Origin: UMGS902 sp045580835
GTDB taxonomy: Bacteria > Bacillota > Clostridia > Oscillospirales > CAG-272
NCBI GenBank assembly: GCA_045580835.1
Contig: JAZNOM010000030.1
Coordinates: 47,212-111,211 of the forward strand
Direction: 5' to 3'
DNA: 64,000 nucleotides
Each line of letters opens with the position of its first letter. Positions within the stretch are counted from its first letter, which is position 1. Below are positions 49,918 to 58,963 of the stretch, piece by piece. The translations under genes and the position numbers were made by a program. Below the pieces are notes generated by a model. The model was given only the letters and a program-made list of their open reading frames with translations. It had not been told where the DNA came from and searched no databases.

Positions 49918-51570
49918 TTATTTTTTAGGATAACTGTCTTTAAGCCCTACAATACGATTATAGGTGTTGGGGTATTTTGTATCTTTTACAAAGTACCCGG
50001 TGCGAACGAACTGGAACTTGTCGCCATCTTTAGCATCAGCAAGCGCCTTTTCAACTCTACATTCAGTAAGCTTTTTGAGCGAATCTGGGTTGAGATAATC
50101 GTTATAAGTCTTGTCTTCAGGAATATCTGCAACATTCTCAATCGTAAAGAGTCTGTCATAAAGCATAACATTCACGCTATCTGAATGCTTGGCAGACAAC
50201 CAATGAATTGTGCCTTTTATCTTTCGACCGTCAAGCGGCATGTTAGCACCTGTTTCAAGATCAGCAGTACAACGAATCTCTTTTACACTACCATCATCGT
50301 TTTTAACAACCTCGTTGCACTTAACAATATAAGAACCCATAAGACGAACTTCACCGTCAGGCTTCATGCGGAAGAACTTGGGAGGCGGTACTTCCTCAAA
50401 ATCACTTCTGTCGATATAAAGCTCTCTGGTAAAAGGCACTTTACGCTTACCCGCGTTTTCGTCATTTGGATTATTAGGAAGCTCAAAATACTCAACCTTA
50501 TCTTCGGGATAGTTTGTTACTACAACCTTGATAGGATCAAGTACGGCAACTCTGCGCGGAGCGCTCACGTTAAGCTCCTCGCGAATGCAATGCTCAAGAA
50601 GTTCAATGTCAACAAGGCTATACGCCTTTGCGACTCCTGCACGCTCAACAAAATCAAAAATTGAAGCAGCAGTAAAACCACGGCGGCGCAAACCGCAAAT
50701 TGTGGGCATTCTGGGGTCGTCCCAACCGTCAACAAGCTTAGTTTCAACAAGCTGACGGAGATAACGCTTACTCATAACGGTGTATGTTACGTTAAGGCGC
50801 GCAAACTCTCTCTGCTTCGGCTTTTTCTCAAAATCAATATTATCAACCACCCAATCATAAAGCGGACGATGATTTTCAAATTCAAGTGAGCAAAGTGAAT
50901 GTGTAATTCCCTCAATAGCATCCTGTATAGGATGCGCAAAGTCGTAGAGCGGGTATATGCACCACTTGTCGCCCTGGCGGTGATGAGCGGTATGCACGAT
51001 ACGATAAATCGCAGGGTCGCGCATGTTCATATTAGGAGACGCCATGTCGATTTTTGCGCGAAGAGTATGGGTTCCGTCTTCAAACTCGCCGTTTTTCATA
51101 CGCTCAAAAAGGTCGAGATTCTCTTCAACGCTTCTATCGCGCCAAGGGCTATTCTTACCGGGAACGGTAAGTGTTCCACGGTATTCGCGCATTTCTTCTG
51201 CAGTGAGGTCACAAACGTATGCCTTGCCCTCTTTGATAAGTTTTACTGCAAATTCATAGCATTTATCAAAATAATCAGAACCGTAGAAAACGCCGCCGGT
51301 AGGAGTAGCACCAAGCCAAATGAGATCTTCGTAAATTGACTCTACATACTCGTTATCTTCTTTGGCAGGATTAGTATCATCGTAGCGAAGATTAAACTGA
51401 CCGCCGTATTTCTTTGCGATTGTAGAGTTTATCCATATAGCTTTTGCACTACCAATATGAAGGTAGCCGTTCGGTTCAGGAGGAAAACGGGTGTGAATCT
51501 TCAAGTCGGGATTTGCCGCCATATCAGCTTCAACGATTTCCTCCAAAAAATTAGTCTTTACATCTTCCAT
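49918..51570 (-). CDS. glnS: Glutaminyl-tRNA synthetase
   Basis: 550 aa, the size of E. coli GlnS. HIGH-type motif FPPEPNGYLHIGSAKAIWI and KMSKS equivalent TYTVMSKRYLRQLV. The C-terminal part is the two-barrel anticodon-binding region (VVTNYPEDKVEYFELPNNPN, KIKGTIHWLSAKH). GlnRS is uncommon in Firmicutes, most of which make Gln-tRNA through GatCAB, so the gene was probably acquired by transfer. It lies 15 bp downstream of gltX and forms an operon with it. Confidence 0.97.
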   Translation of the reverse strand: MEDVKTNFLEEIVEADMAANPDLKIHTRFPPEPNGYLHIGSAKAIWINSTIAKKYGGQFNLRYDDTNPAKEDNEYVESIYEDLIWLGATPTGGVFYGSDYFDKCYEFAVKLIKEGKAYVCDLTAEEMREYRGTLTVPGKNSPWRDRSVEENLDLFERMKNGEFEDGTHTLRAKIDMASPNMNMRDPAIYRIVHTAHHRQGDKWCIYPLYDFAHPIQDAIEGITHSLCSLEFENHRPLYDWVVDNIDFEKKPKQREFARLNVTYTVMSKRYLRQLVETKLVDGWDDPRMPTICGLRRRGFTAASIFDFVERAGVAKAYSLVDIELLEHCIREELNVSAPRRVAVLDPIKVVVTNYPEDKVEYFELPNNPNDENAGKRKVPFTRELYIDRSDFEEVPPPKFFRMKPDGEVRLMGSYIVKCNEVVKNDDGSVKEIRCTADLETGANMPLDGRKIKGTIHWLSAKHSDSVNVMLYDRLFTIENVADIPEDKTYNDYLNPDSLKKLTECRVEKALADAKDGDKFQFVRTGYFVKDTKYPNTYNRIVGLKDSYPKK

Positions 51571-51585
51571 TGCAATCTCCTTAGA

Positions 51586-53223
51586 CTACTTAATTGCATC
51601 AAGCAATCTTGCAGTAACTTTTTCTTTTCCGAGTATGCGCATTACTTCATACATATCCGGAGAATTCTGTCTGCCGGTAACAGCCACACGCAAAATCATG
51701 CTGACATCGCCGACATGTCCCTTATATGCATCGGGATTTGCCTTATACTGCTTTGTATCCGGACAAAATCCGTATTTTTCGGCAAGTGCTTTAATTTTCT
51801 CAAACCAAACATTTTGGTCATCATTAACATCATAAATGTCAACATAGTCACGAATAATGCCCTTAATGTCTGCTTCGCCAAATTCGGGATACGCCGCTTC
51901 ACGTACAAAGTATTCGTCATAGAAGAATGCCATATACGCTTTAAGCTCGCTCCAAACGGCAAAGTCCTTTCTCGGCTTTTTGCCGCCACGGCCGATTGCA
52001 AGAATGGCCTTTGTAAATTCAGGATTTGAAGAAAGCTTTTCAGCAAAATCAGCATCATAAAGTTTAGCCCATTCAAGTGCAAGCTCATAAACGCGCTCCG
52101 CGGTCATTTTAGAAACCACATCTTTAGAAACGTCGCGAAGCTTATCCTCGTCAAAAAGTGAGCCGGCGGGATTCATCTTCTTGTAAGAGAACTTAAACTC
52201 ATCAGTGCTTGCAAAAGGATTAGCTCTTCTCCAATCCTCATAATTGGAGTTTAGAACTGTAAGAATGTACTCGTAAACCGCTTCTACGGGATAACCTATT
52301 TCCTGATAGAATGTAAGTGCAAGCTCGGGGTCCTTACGTTTGGAAAGTTTGCGCTTGGATTCGCCATCCATCTTCATAAGAGGACCAATATGCAAATACT
52401 TTGGAGGTTTCCATCCCAGTGCAAAGAAAAGCTGTAAATGGAACGGAAGTGTCGGGAGCCACTCGTCGCCGCGCACAACGTGGGTTGTATGCATAAGATG
52501 GTCATCAACCGCATGTGCAAAGTGATAAGTCGGAATACCGTCCGATTTAAGAAGCACGTGGTCAATATCGTTTTCGGTAAGTTCAAGATTACCCTTAATC
52601 AAATCGGTAAACTTGATTTTATTTTCAATGCTGCCTTCAGAATGAAAACGAAGAACCCAAGGCATACCTTTATTAAGGTTCTCTTCAATAGTTTCGATAG
52701 AAGCATCGCGGTACTTTGCCCATTTACCGTAATAACCAAAGTTAGCTTTCTCGGCTTCTTGAGCCTCGTGAATAGCGGCAAGTTCCTCTTCGGTGCAGAA
52801 ACAAGGATATGCCTTGCCTTCACTGACAAGCTTCTTTGCAAAAACATGATAAATGTCCTTGCGCTGACGCTGGCGGTAAGGTCCGTAAATACCGTTATCG
52901 CCTTCAATAGTAGCACCTTCGTCAAATACGATATTGTAATGCTTAAGCGAATTTATAAGAATCTCGACAGCACCGGGAACTTCTCGCTTTGCATCGGTAT
53001 CTTCCACACGAAGGAAAAGCACACCGCCCGACTGATGGGTAAGACGTTCAGAAGTAAGTCCTTGAACAAGATTTCCAAGATGCACAAAACCGGTGGGGCT
53101 TGGTGCCATTCTCGAAACTACAGCTCCTTCAGGAAGTTCTCTTTTGGGGAACTTTGCTTCCATATCTTCAGGAGTAGCAGCAACGTCAGGGAACAAAAGC
53201 CCTGCAAGGTAATTAAAATCCAT
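51586..53223 (-). CDS. gltX: Glutamyl-tRNA synthetase
   Basis: 545 aa from the ATG at 53223 (GGAGA 7 nt upstream). HIGH-type motif SRMAPSPTGFVHLGNLVQGL, acceptor-end segment IPTYHFAHAVDDHLMHTTHV with RGDEWL, and KMSKS equivalent KRKLSKRKDPELALTF. The long alpha-helical C-terminal region binds the anticodon. It is somewhat longer than typical bacterial GluRS (about 470-500 aa). Upstream by 13 bp lies an MBL hydrolase. Confidence 0.96.
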   Translation of the reverse strand: MDFNYLAGLLFPDVAATPEDMEAKFPKRELPEGAVVSRMAPSPTGFVHLGNLVQGLTSERLTHQSGGVLFLRVEDTDAKREVPGAVEILINSLKHYNIVFDEGATIEGDNGIYGPYRQRQRKDIYHVFAKKLVSEGKAYPCFCTEEELAAIHEAQEAEKANFGYYGKWAKYRDASIETIEENLNKGMPWVLRFHSEGSIENKIKFTDLIKGNLELTENDIDHVLLKSDGIPTYHFAHAVDDHLMHTTHVVRGDEWLPTLPFHLQLFFALGWKPPKYLHIGPLMKMDGESKRKLSKRKDPELALTFYQEIGYPVEAVYEYILTVLNSNYEDWRRANPFASTDEFKFSYKKMNPAGSLFDEDKLRDVSKDVVSKMTAERVYELALEWAKLYDADFAEKLSSNPEFTKAILAIGRGGKKPRKDFAVWSELKAYMAFFYDEYFVREAAYPEFGEADIKGIIRDYVDIYDVNDDQNVWFEKIKALAEKYGFCPDTKQYKANPDAYKGHVGDVSMILRVAVTGRQNSPDMYEVMRILGKEKVTARLLDAIK

Positions 53224-53236
53224 AATATTCTCTCCG

Positions 53237-53851
53237 TTAATCATGTAAATATCCGTATGCCTTTTCATGAGAAAGTGATGTTACTCCTCCATGTCCCGGA
53301 TATACGGTATAGTCTTTTTTTATTGCGCTGAGTTTTTCGATAGTTTCAAGCATATCCGAAGTGCTTGAGCCGTATAGGTCAGTACGACCGATAGAACCTT
53401 CAAACAATGTATCACCGCTAATCATGACATCATCAAACAAGTAACAAACACTTCCCTTGGTATGCCCGGGGGTATTTATAACCTCAATAACATTGTCTCC
53501 GATTTTAACCGTACTTTTGTCACGCAAAACTATGTCCGCATCACCATGCTTTGTGTCGCGTGCAAAAAACTGCAAATAAAGGGATTTTGAAGGGTCACCC
53601 AAAAAGTCAGCATCGCCTTCGTGAATACAAACCTCTGCTCCTTTCGCACGCCACTCATCGACAAAAAAGATGTGATCAAAATGTCCGTGTGTCAAAAGAA
53701 CATATTTAAGCTTATACCCATCGCTAAAATATGAATCAGCAACTGTGGGCGCAACACTCGGGTCAACAACCGCAAATTCTTTGCTGTTATCATCAATAAT
53801 CAAATAAGAATTTGAAGCGTAGCCGGCAGAATCAAGAGTAATAACGCGCAT
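53237..53851 (-). CDS. MBL-fold hydrolase (glyoxalase II-like)
   Basis: 204 aa from the ATG at 53851 with GAGGTG 4 nt upstream. The metal motif is LLTHGHFDHIFFVDEW, with VINTPGHTKGSVCYL, MISGDTLFEGSIGRTDLYG and YPGHGGVTSL. It belongs to the small YcbL/GloB-like group that acts on thioesters or related substrates; the substrate is unknown. It probably leads an operon with gltX and glnS. Confidence 0.92.
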   Translation of the reverse strand: MRVITLDSAGYASNSYLIIDDNSKEFAVVDPSVAPTVADSYFSDGYKLKYVLLTHGHFDHIFFVDEWRAKGAEVCIHEGDADFLGDPSKSLYLQFFARDTKHGDADIVLRDKSTVKIGDNVIEVINTPGHTKGSVCYLFDDVMISGDTLFEGSIGRTDLYGSSTSDMLETIEKLSAIKKDYTVYPGHGGVTSLSHEKAYGYLHD

Positions 53852-54001
53852 AAAGCACCTCAAAACGATATTTTATCAATTTATTATACACCACTTGCTT
53901 TGTTTTTTCAATAAGCAAAACAAATTTGAAATACTTTTTTCTAAATATTTTTAATAATTAGCATAGAATAATAATGCGGGCTATCCTTTTCAAAAAGCTA
54001 A

Positions 54002-54121
54002 TTTTGAAATATAAATCTTTCAAACTGCGACTTTTATGCCTTTCGCGCCATAAGGCGGCGTGAATTTCAGTCAAGACCGAAACCGGCAAAAATTCGCACT
54101 TTTCAGAAAGGTATGGTCATA
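54002..54121 (+). repeat. Dispersed structured repeat, copy B (upstream of the DUF3343 gene)
   Basis: Second copy of the element at 39928-40048, here in plus sense and again pointing at the gene that follows. Conserved blocks include aaatctttcaaac, gcgactttt, atttc.gt..., accgaaa and ggcaaaaattcgc, and the end AAGG-ATGGTCATA. The middle hairpin differs (cgcc ataa ggcg here, gcgc-gcgc in copy A), as does its loop, while stems are partly kept. The preceding 138 bp (53864-54001) are AT-rich and hold nothing I can identify. Confidence 0.8.
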
Positions 54122-54124
54122 GAT

Positions 54125-54340
54125 ATGGCAACTTGTATATATATAACCGGCTCCGTAACTCAAGCGATGAAAGCAAAACGCATACTGTCCGAACACTCTA
54201 TTGTTGCAAATACAGTGAAAATCGGTTCTGACAAAAGCAAAAAAGGCTGCGTGCATGGAATAGAGTCTAACTGTCAGAATGCGGCTAATATAAGGCACAT
54301 TCTTTACAGCGCGGGCATAAACTTCGAGGAATCACAGTGA
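54125..54340 (+). CDS. DUF3343 protein (putative Se/S carrier-like)
   Basis: 71 aa from the ATG at 54125, or 75 aa from the in-frame ATG at 54113 that is part of the upstream repeat. Small alpha/beta protein of the DUF3343 family, described as putative selenium/sulfur carriers: CIYITGSVTQAMKAKRIL, then the Cys-containing SKKGCVHGIESNCQNAANI. It overlaps the following cysteine-desulfurase-like gene by 4 bp. The pairing suggests that persulfide or perselenide is passed from the desulfurase to this protein; direct evidence is lacking. Confidence 0.85.
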   Translation: MATCIYITGSVTQAMKAKRILSEHSIVANTVKIGSDKSKKGCVHGIESNCQNAANIRHILYSAGINFEESQ

Positions 54341-55461
54341 TTTATTTAGACAACGCCGCCACTACCTTTCCAAAGCCTGTGTGTATGCTTGAAGAATTGG
54401 AAAGATGCATTTCAAGATATTGCGGCAACCCCGGAAGAAGCGGACATATTTTGTCCGTAAAAGCTGCTGAAAAAATCTATGAATGCAGAGAAACACTTGC
54501 AGATTTTTTTGGTTCAACACATCCGGAAAACGTTGTTTTCACTCTCAATACAACGCATGCTATCAATATTGCGATTAAATCTTTATATAGAGAAAACACA
54601 CATGTACTGATAAGCAACATGGAACACAATTCTGTGTTCCGCCCGATATACACTTTAGAAGAAGCAGGTAAAATCAACTACAGCGTTTTCAATGTTATGC
54701 AAACAAAAGAAAACGTCATAGCAGAACTAGATAGAAAAAAACGTGCAAATACCTCTATGCTGATAATGACACACGCTTCTAATATTTGCGGCAAAATATT
54801 CCCAATTAAAGAAATAGGAGCATTTTGTTACAAGCACAATATTACTTTTATAGTTGACGCCGCCCAAAGTGCCGGTATTGAAGACATAGAGATTGAAAAA
54901 TGGCACATTGATGCACTTTGTGCGCCTGCTCATAAGGGACTTCTCGGTCCGCAGGGATTAGGCTTTGTAATCTTTGGTGACAAATCTCCTATGCGTACAA
55001 TTATAGAAGGCGGCAACGGTGCAAACTCCTTATCGCCGAAAATGGGGGTCGATTTACCTGAAAGTTTTGAAGGCGGAACAATGGCTACACCTTTAATCGC
55101 GGCGTTAAACTCATCTGTGAATTGGATAAAGCAACTAGGTATCGCCAACATTCGTAAACATGAAACCAAGCTTGCAGAAATGCTAACCGATAGACTCCGT
55201 CATATACCTAATGGCAAGCTTTACGGCCCCTACGAACCGGAAAGCGGGATTGTTTTATTTTCAAATAAAACTATGAGTGTAGATGCACTTGCGAAAGAAC
55301 TTGACGGTAAAAATATTTGCACACGCGGCGGTTTTCATTGTGCCGCTCTTGCACATCAAACCCTTTCAACAACTGAAAATGGCGCTTTGCGCTTTAGCTT
55401 AAGTTATTTTAATAATAAAAAAGAAATTGATGACGTATACAAGGTCATCAAGTCTTTATAG
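54337..55461 (+). CDS. Cysteine desulfurase-family class V aminotransferase
   Basis: 374 aa. PLP enzyme of the NifS/SufS fold: YLDNAATTFPKP N-terminus, NTTHAINIAIKSL, VDAAQSAGIEDIEIEKWHID, Schiff-base lysine in APAHKGLLGPQGLGF, and the substrate-attacking cysteine in TRGGFHCAALAHQTL. The RGGFHC form matches the TIGR01977-type group (EF2568-like) often found beside DUF3343 or selenium genes rather than IscS. No selD, yedF or scaffold gene is in the window. Confidence 0.92.
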   Translation: MIYLDNAATTFPKPVCMLEELERCISRYCGNPGRSGHILSVKAAEKIYECRETLADFFGSTHPENVVFTLNTTHAINIAIKSLYRENTHVLISNMEHNSVFRPIYTLEEAGKINYSVFNVMQTKENVIAELDRKKRANTSMLIMTHASNICGKIFPIKEIGAFCYKHNITFIVDAAQSAGIEDIEIEKWHIDALCAPAHKGLLGPQGLGFVIFGDKSPMRTIIEGGNGANSLSPKMGVDLPESFEGGTMATPLIAALNSSVNWIKQLGIANIRKHETKLAEMLTDRLRHIPNGKLYGPYEPESGIVLFSNKTMSVDALAKELDGKNICTRGGFHCAALAHQTLSTTENGALRFSLSYFNNKKEIDDVYKVIKSL

Positions 55462-55467
55462 CAAAAC

Positions 55468-55500
55468 ACCGCCGTGCTTTATGCACGGCGGTTATTATTG
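55468..55500. terminator. Bidirectional terminator after the desulfurase gene
   Basis: A 10-bp GC-rich stem (accgccgtgc / gcacggcggt) with a 5-nt loop lies between convergent stops at 55461 and 55501; the minus side is followed by TTTTGC. Confidence 0.85.
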
Positions 55501-57720
55501 TTATTCAGCTGTAACAGAATCGGTAACTTCTGCTGTTTCTTCAACAACTTCGGTTTCTGATACAACAGCTTCGGTCTCTGCAGGAACTTCGACCTTTTCG
55601 GGCCAAATGGGTTCGCCCCAAGCGCTGAATACAGCAAAAGGAGTAGTAAGATCTTCTTCCTCTTCTTCGCCGTCAATAATATCTTCCGGATCGGGTTCGG
55701 GAGGATTGCCGATAACCGTCTGGAAGTAAACGTATTCAGCAAGCTCTGCCTTGGCAGTTTCAAAGAATGCTGCAAGTTCTGCGCTTGTATTGCAAGCTTC
55801 CATTCTGTCCATATAAACATTAGAAAGCTTCGTAATTTCAGTGATATGGTTAGCACCTACACCACTCCAAGCATCATCAAGACCAAAGAAAGCATAAACT
55901 CTTGATTCAAGATTTGCAGCCATCTCATCCGACCATACAGATGCAGGAAGGTTGTTTTCCTTTGCATCAGTCCAAGTATCTGCATCTACCTTATCCGTGG
56001 TATAAGCAAGGAATGCATTGCCAAGCTTATCGTTGTTCATAACATACTTGTCACTGATAACGGAGAACTGACCTTCATCATCGAACTCATAATGTACGCC
56101 TTCTACACCGTACTGAAGAATATTCTTTGCTTCAGTATTAGTATAGATAAGGGTAAGGATTTCAAGCGCTCTGTCAATATTGACTGTATAATTGGTAACA
56201 GCAAACATAGAATCGTAAACATCCTCTTCATCAAGTACAGGATAGGAGAGAATCTTTACTTCATACTTGTCAGTATACTGTGCCATGGTTTCGTAAGAAC
56301 CATTGAGAATTGCTACGCCAAAATCTTCGGTGGAAGCATCTTCAGCAAACCAACCGTTTTCTTCGCACTGAGCCATAAGAACCATATGGTCAGTAAACTC
56401 AGGAATATCAAATACAGACAGCATTTCCATACGGTCGCCATAAGAATCTTCAGCACCGATATGTGAAGCAAGAATGGACATAGGATAGTCCTTTTTGTCA
56501 ATTACATACTTGCCGGTCGCCTCGTCAAACTCGACAGTTGCGCAAAGAACATCTGCAATAAAATCAACAGGAGCCATAAATACGGCATTATCTGCATCAA
56601 AATATGCATTTTGAGAGAGGGCAAGATTTTCACCGTTAACATTAGCAACAGAAGAACCGCTTGTAACAGCAACCTTTCTTGAACCGTATGTAAGAGTTGC
56701 AGTAGATGTACCGACGTTCCAAGAATATCTAGCACCAAGCGCTTCAGCAAATGCCTGAAGAGGAACCATTACAGTGTTTCCTGCAGCGTAAGGAGCGATG
56801 AGAAGCTTCTTATTTGCGCCAAAAGCGTTGGCGTCTGTGCTACCTACCGCAAAGGTAAATGTTGCGCCATTGTCTTCCTCGGCTGCAAAGTCAAGCCAAT
56901 ACTGAATATTCACGGGATCGGTATAAGCAAGAACGGGAGCGATGTCCTCGTTATTGCCGATGTCTGCAATAAGCTTTGCACAATCAGCAAAGGTATTGAT
57001 TTCGGTTAAATCAATATAGTACTTGTCAGCCATTTCTTTGTTAACAAGCATGTATGTATAATCACCGATTACAGTATTGTTAGGAATTGCATATGCTTGC
57101 GAGCTGCTGCCGTTGGAAATTCTGATCTGCTGTAAAGCAGAGGGATAAATGCAGTCTCTCAAAACCTTTGCATCAGAAGAATTGAGCTTTTCCTCAAGGG
57201 AAAGAAGCTTACCTTCGGACACGTATCTCTCAAGCAAATCCTCACCTGCAAGGAAAACAATATCCATCTGACCTTCTTCAACATCAGGATATTTAAGCAA
57301 GTGCTGACCAAGCTCATTGGTAACAGTTTCTACAGTGGTTTCAACAACTTCTGTCGTTTCTTCACTACCCACACCAATAACGGGGAGAGAAATGGCAGAA
57401 TTATCAAGCTTATACTGTGCAGCAGCGGCAAGATTCTCGTCAAGAACATTAAAATACTCGTCTGCAGTCAAGAAAATCAAATCAACTTTGGTAGTAAACT
57501 TGGACTGTGTAAGGCTATTAAAAGCAGCCTCAACCGCAGCCTCTGTTTCAGCGTCAACTTCGTTTTCGGAAACGAGCCACATGTTTACAGTAACGGGGGT
57601 ACGAGCAGACTGCTGCTTATCCTCCTCGCCTGTCTCCTCGGCTTCGCCACTGCATCCTGTAAATGCAAGTGTCATCAAGGCGACCAAACAAAGCATTAAG
57701 CAAATGAGTTTTCTTCTCAT
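55501..57720 (-). CDS. Solute-binding lipoprotein with an inserted copper-amine-oxidase-N-type domain
   Basis: 739 aa from the ATG at 57720 (AGGAGG 7 nt upstream). Lipoprotein signal (MRRKLICLMLCLVALMTLAF, then TGC lipobox). Residues about 40-300 resemble the first part of a family 1 solute-binding protein (FTTKVDLIFLTADEYFNVL, YTYMLVNKEMADKYYIDL). About 302-412 is a stalk-type Cu_amine_oxidN1 domain (GNTVMVPLQAFAEALGARYS, DADNAVFMAPVDFIADVL). The binding-protein fold then resumes to about 690 (ILNGSYETMAQYTDKYEV, FAVTNYTVNIDRALEIL). The acidic tail (VEEEEED-type and TETEAVVSETE) is low complexity. No permease is adjacent. Ligand unknown. Confidence 0.82.
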   Translation of the reverse strand: MRRKLICLMLCLVALMTLAFTGCSGEAEETGEEDKQQSARTPVTVNMWLVSENEVDAETEAAVEAAFNSLTQSKFTTKVDLIFLTADEYFNVLDENLAAAAQYKLDNSAISLPVIGVGSEETTEVVETTVETVTNELGQHLLKYPDVEEGQMDIVFLAGEDLLERYVSEGKLLSLEEKLNSSDAKVLRDCIYPSALQQIRISNGSSSQAYAIPNNTVIGDYTYMLVNKEMADKYYIDLTEINTFADCAKLIADIGNNEDIAPVLAYTDPVNIQYWLDFAAEEDNGATFTFAVGSTDANAFGANKKLLIAPYAAGNTVMVPLQAFAEALGARYSWNVGTSTATLTYGSRKVAVTSGSSVANVNGENLALSQNAYFDADNAVFMAPVDFIADVLCATVEFDEATGKYVIDKKDYPMSILASHIGAEDSYGDRMEMLSVFDIPEFTDHMVLMAQCEENGWFAEDASTEDFGVAILNGSYETMAQYTDKYEVKILSYPVLDEEDVYDSMFAVTNYTVNIDRALEILTLIYTNTEAKNILQYGVEGVHYEFDDEGQFSVISDKYVMNNDKLGNAFLAYTTDKVDADTWTDAKENNLPASVWSDEMAANLESRVYAFFGLDDAWSGVGANHITEITKLSNVYMDRMEACNTSAELAAFFETAKAELAEYVYFQTVIGNPPEPDPEDIIDGEEEEEDLTTPFAVFSAWGEPIWPEKVEVPAETEAVVSETEVVEETAEVTDSVTAE

Positions 57721-57767
57721 TATATTTCCTCCTAAAATTGTCAAAAGGACATAATTACACTTTAAAT

Positions 57768-57796
57768 ATTTTACACTAAAAATATCCCTATGTCAA
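57768..57796 (-). promoter_or_regulatory. Promoter of the large solute-binding lipoprotein gene
   Basis: TTGACA (57796-57791), a 17-bp spacer and TAAAAT (57773-57768) on the minus strand, 48 bases before the start. It gives the gene a unit separate from rpoD. Confidence 0.82.
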
Positions 57797-57826
57797 GGCA
57801 TATTCTATATATTAAGCAATAAAAGA

Positions 57827-58939
57827 TTACTGGTCAAGATAATCTTTAAGGCGCTTTGAACGGCTGGGATGACGGAGTTTACGAAGCGCTTTCGCCTCAA
57901 TCTGACGAATACGCTCACGAGTAATATCAAACTCTTTGCCTACCTCTTCGAGAGTTCTTGTTCTGCCATCTTCAAGACCAAAACGAAGTTTAAGAACATG
58001 TTCTTCACGAGGAGTGAGTGTGTGCAGTACTGCACACAAATGCTTACGAAGGAGCGCATATGAAGCAGTTTCAGCCGGTGCGGGAGAATCATAGTCTTCA
58101 ATGAAGTCGCCAAGATGGCTGTCCTCCTCTTCACCGATAGGTGTTTCAAGCGAAACCGGGTCTTGCGCAATTTTCAAAATTTCTCTGACCTTATCCGCAC
58201 TCATTCCCATTTTTTCGGCAATTTCATCAGCACTAGCCTCGTGACCAAGCTCCTGCAAAAGCTGACGCGAGTAGCGAGACACCTTGTGGATAGTTTCAAC
58301 CATATGAACCGGAATTCGGATAGTGCGAGCCTGATCGGCAATGGCGCGAGTGATAGCCTGTCTTATCCACCATGTAGCATATGTTGAGAACTTGTATCCC
58401 TTTTGATAGTCAAACTTATCAACCGCCTTCATAAGACCGAGATTACCTTCCTGAATAAGGTCAAGGAAGAACATACCTTTGCCGACGTAGCGTTTTGCGA
58501 TACTTACAACTAAGCGAAGATTTGCTTCTACAAGTTCATTCTTTGCCTTTTCATCGCCACGACTGATGCGCTCGGCAAGTTCAGTCTCCTTTTCTGCGTC
58601 AAGAAGCGGAATTTTACCGATTTCTTTGAGATACATTCTGACAGGGTCGTCAATTGCAAGACCTTCTTGGGAAAGGATTTTATCCATATCCTCGGTGCTC
58701 TCAATTTCCTCGATTTCTTCGCTTTCGTCATCAATATCCGCGATATCTTCAATGTCAACGGTATCAAAACCGGTAATTTCAATGCCGTTGCTCTCTATCT
58801 GCTCGTAGATTTTTTCCATCTGTTCAATGTCACAATCCTCAAGCACCTCAAGAATTTCGGCGTTGCTGAGTGAGCCTTTTGACTTACCGCGCTCAATCAG
58901 TTCATTTACATCAATCTTCTTCTGTCCTTCGTTACTCAT
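57827..58939 (-). CDS. rpoD: Primary sigma factor
   Basis: 370 aa, the short Firmicute SigA form. Region 1.1-like helix first, region 1.2 DPVRMYLKEIGKIPLL, region 2 (FLDLIQEGNLGLMKAVDKFD, YKFSTYATWWIRQAITRAI), region 3 (RIPVHMVETIHKVSR), region 4 (LKLRFGLEDGRTRTLEEVG and FDITRERIRQIEAKALRKL). An acidic stretch (VDIEDIADIDDESEEIEEIE) follows region 1.1. It is downstream of dnaG in the conserved dgt-dnaG-rpoD macromolecular-synthesis order. Confidence 0.98.
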   Translation of the reverse strand: MSNEGQKKIDVNELIERGKSKGSLSNAEILEVLEDCDIEQMEKIYEQIESNGIEITGFDTVDIEDIADIDDESEEIEEIESTEDMDKILSQEGLAIDDPVRMYLKEIGKIPLLDAEKETELAERISRGDEKAKNELVEANLRLVVSIAKRYVGKGMFFLDLIQEGNLGLMKAVDKFDYQKGYKFSTYATWWIRQAITRAIADQARTIRIPVHMVETIHKVSRYSRQLLQELGHEASADEIAEKMGMSADKVREILKIAQDPVSLETPIGEEEDSHLGDFIEDYDSPAPAETASYALLRKHLCAVLHTLTPREEHVLKLRFGLEDGRTRTLEEVGKEFDITRERIRQIEAKALRKLRHPSRSKRLKDYLDQ

Positions 58940-58963
58940 TTAAGTTCCTTTCATGCAATTGCA

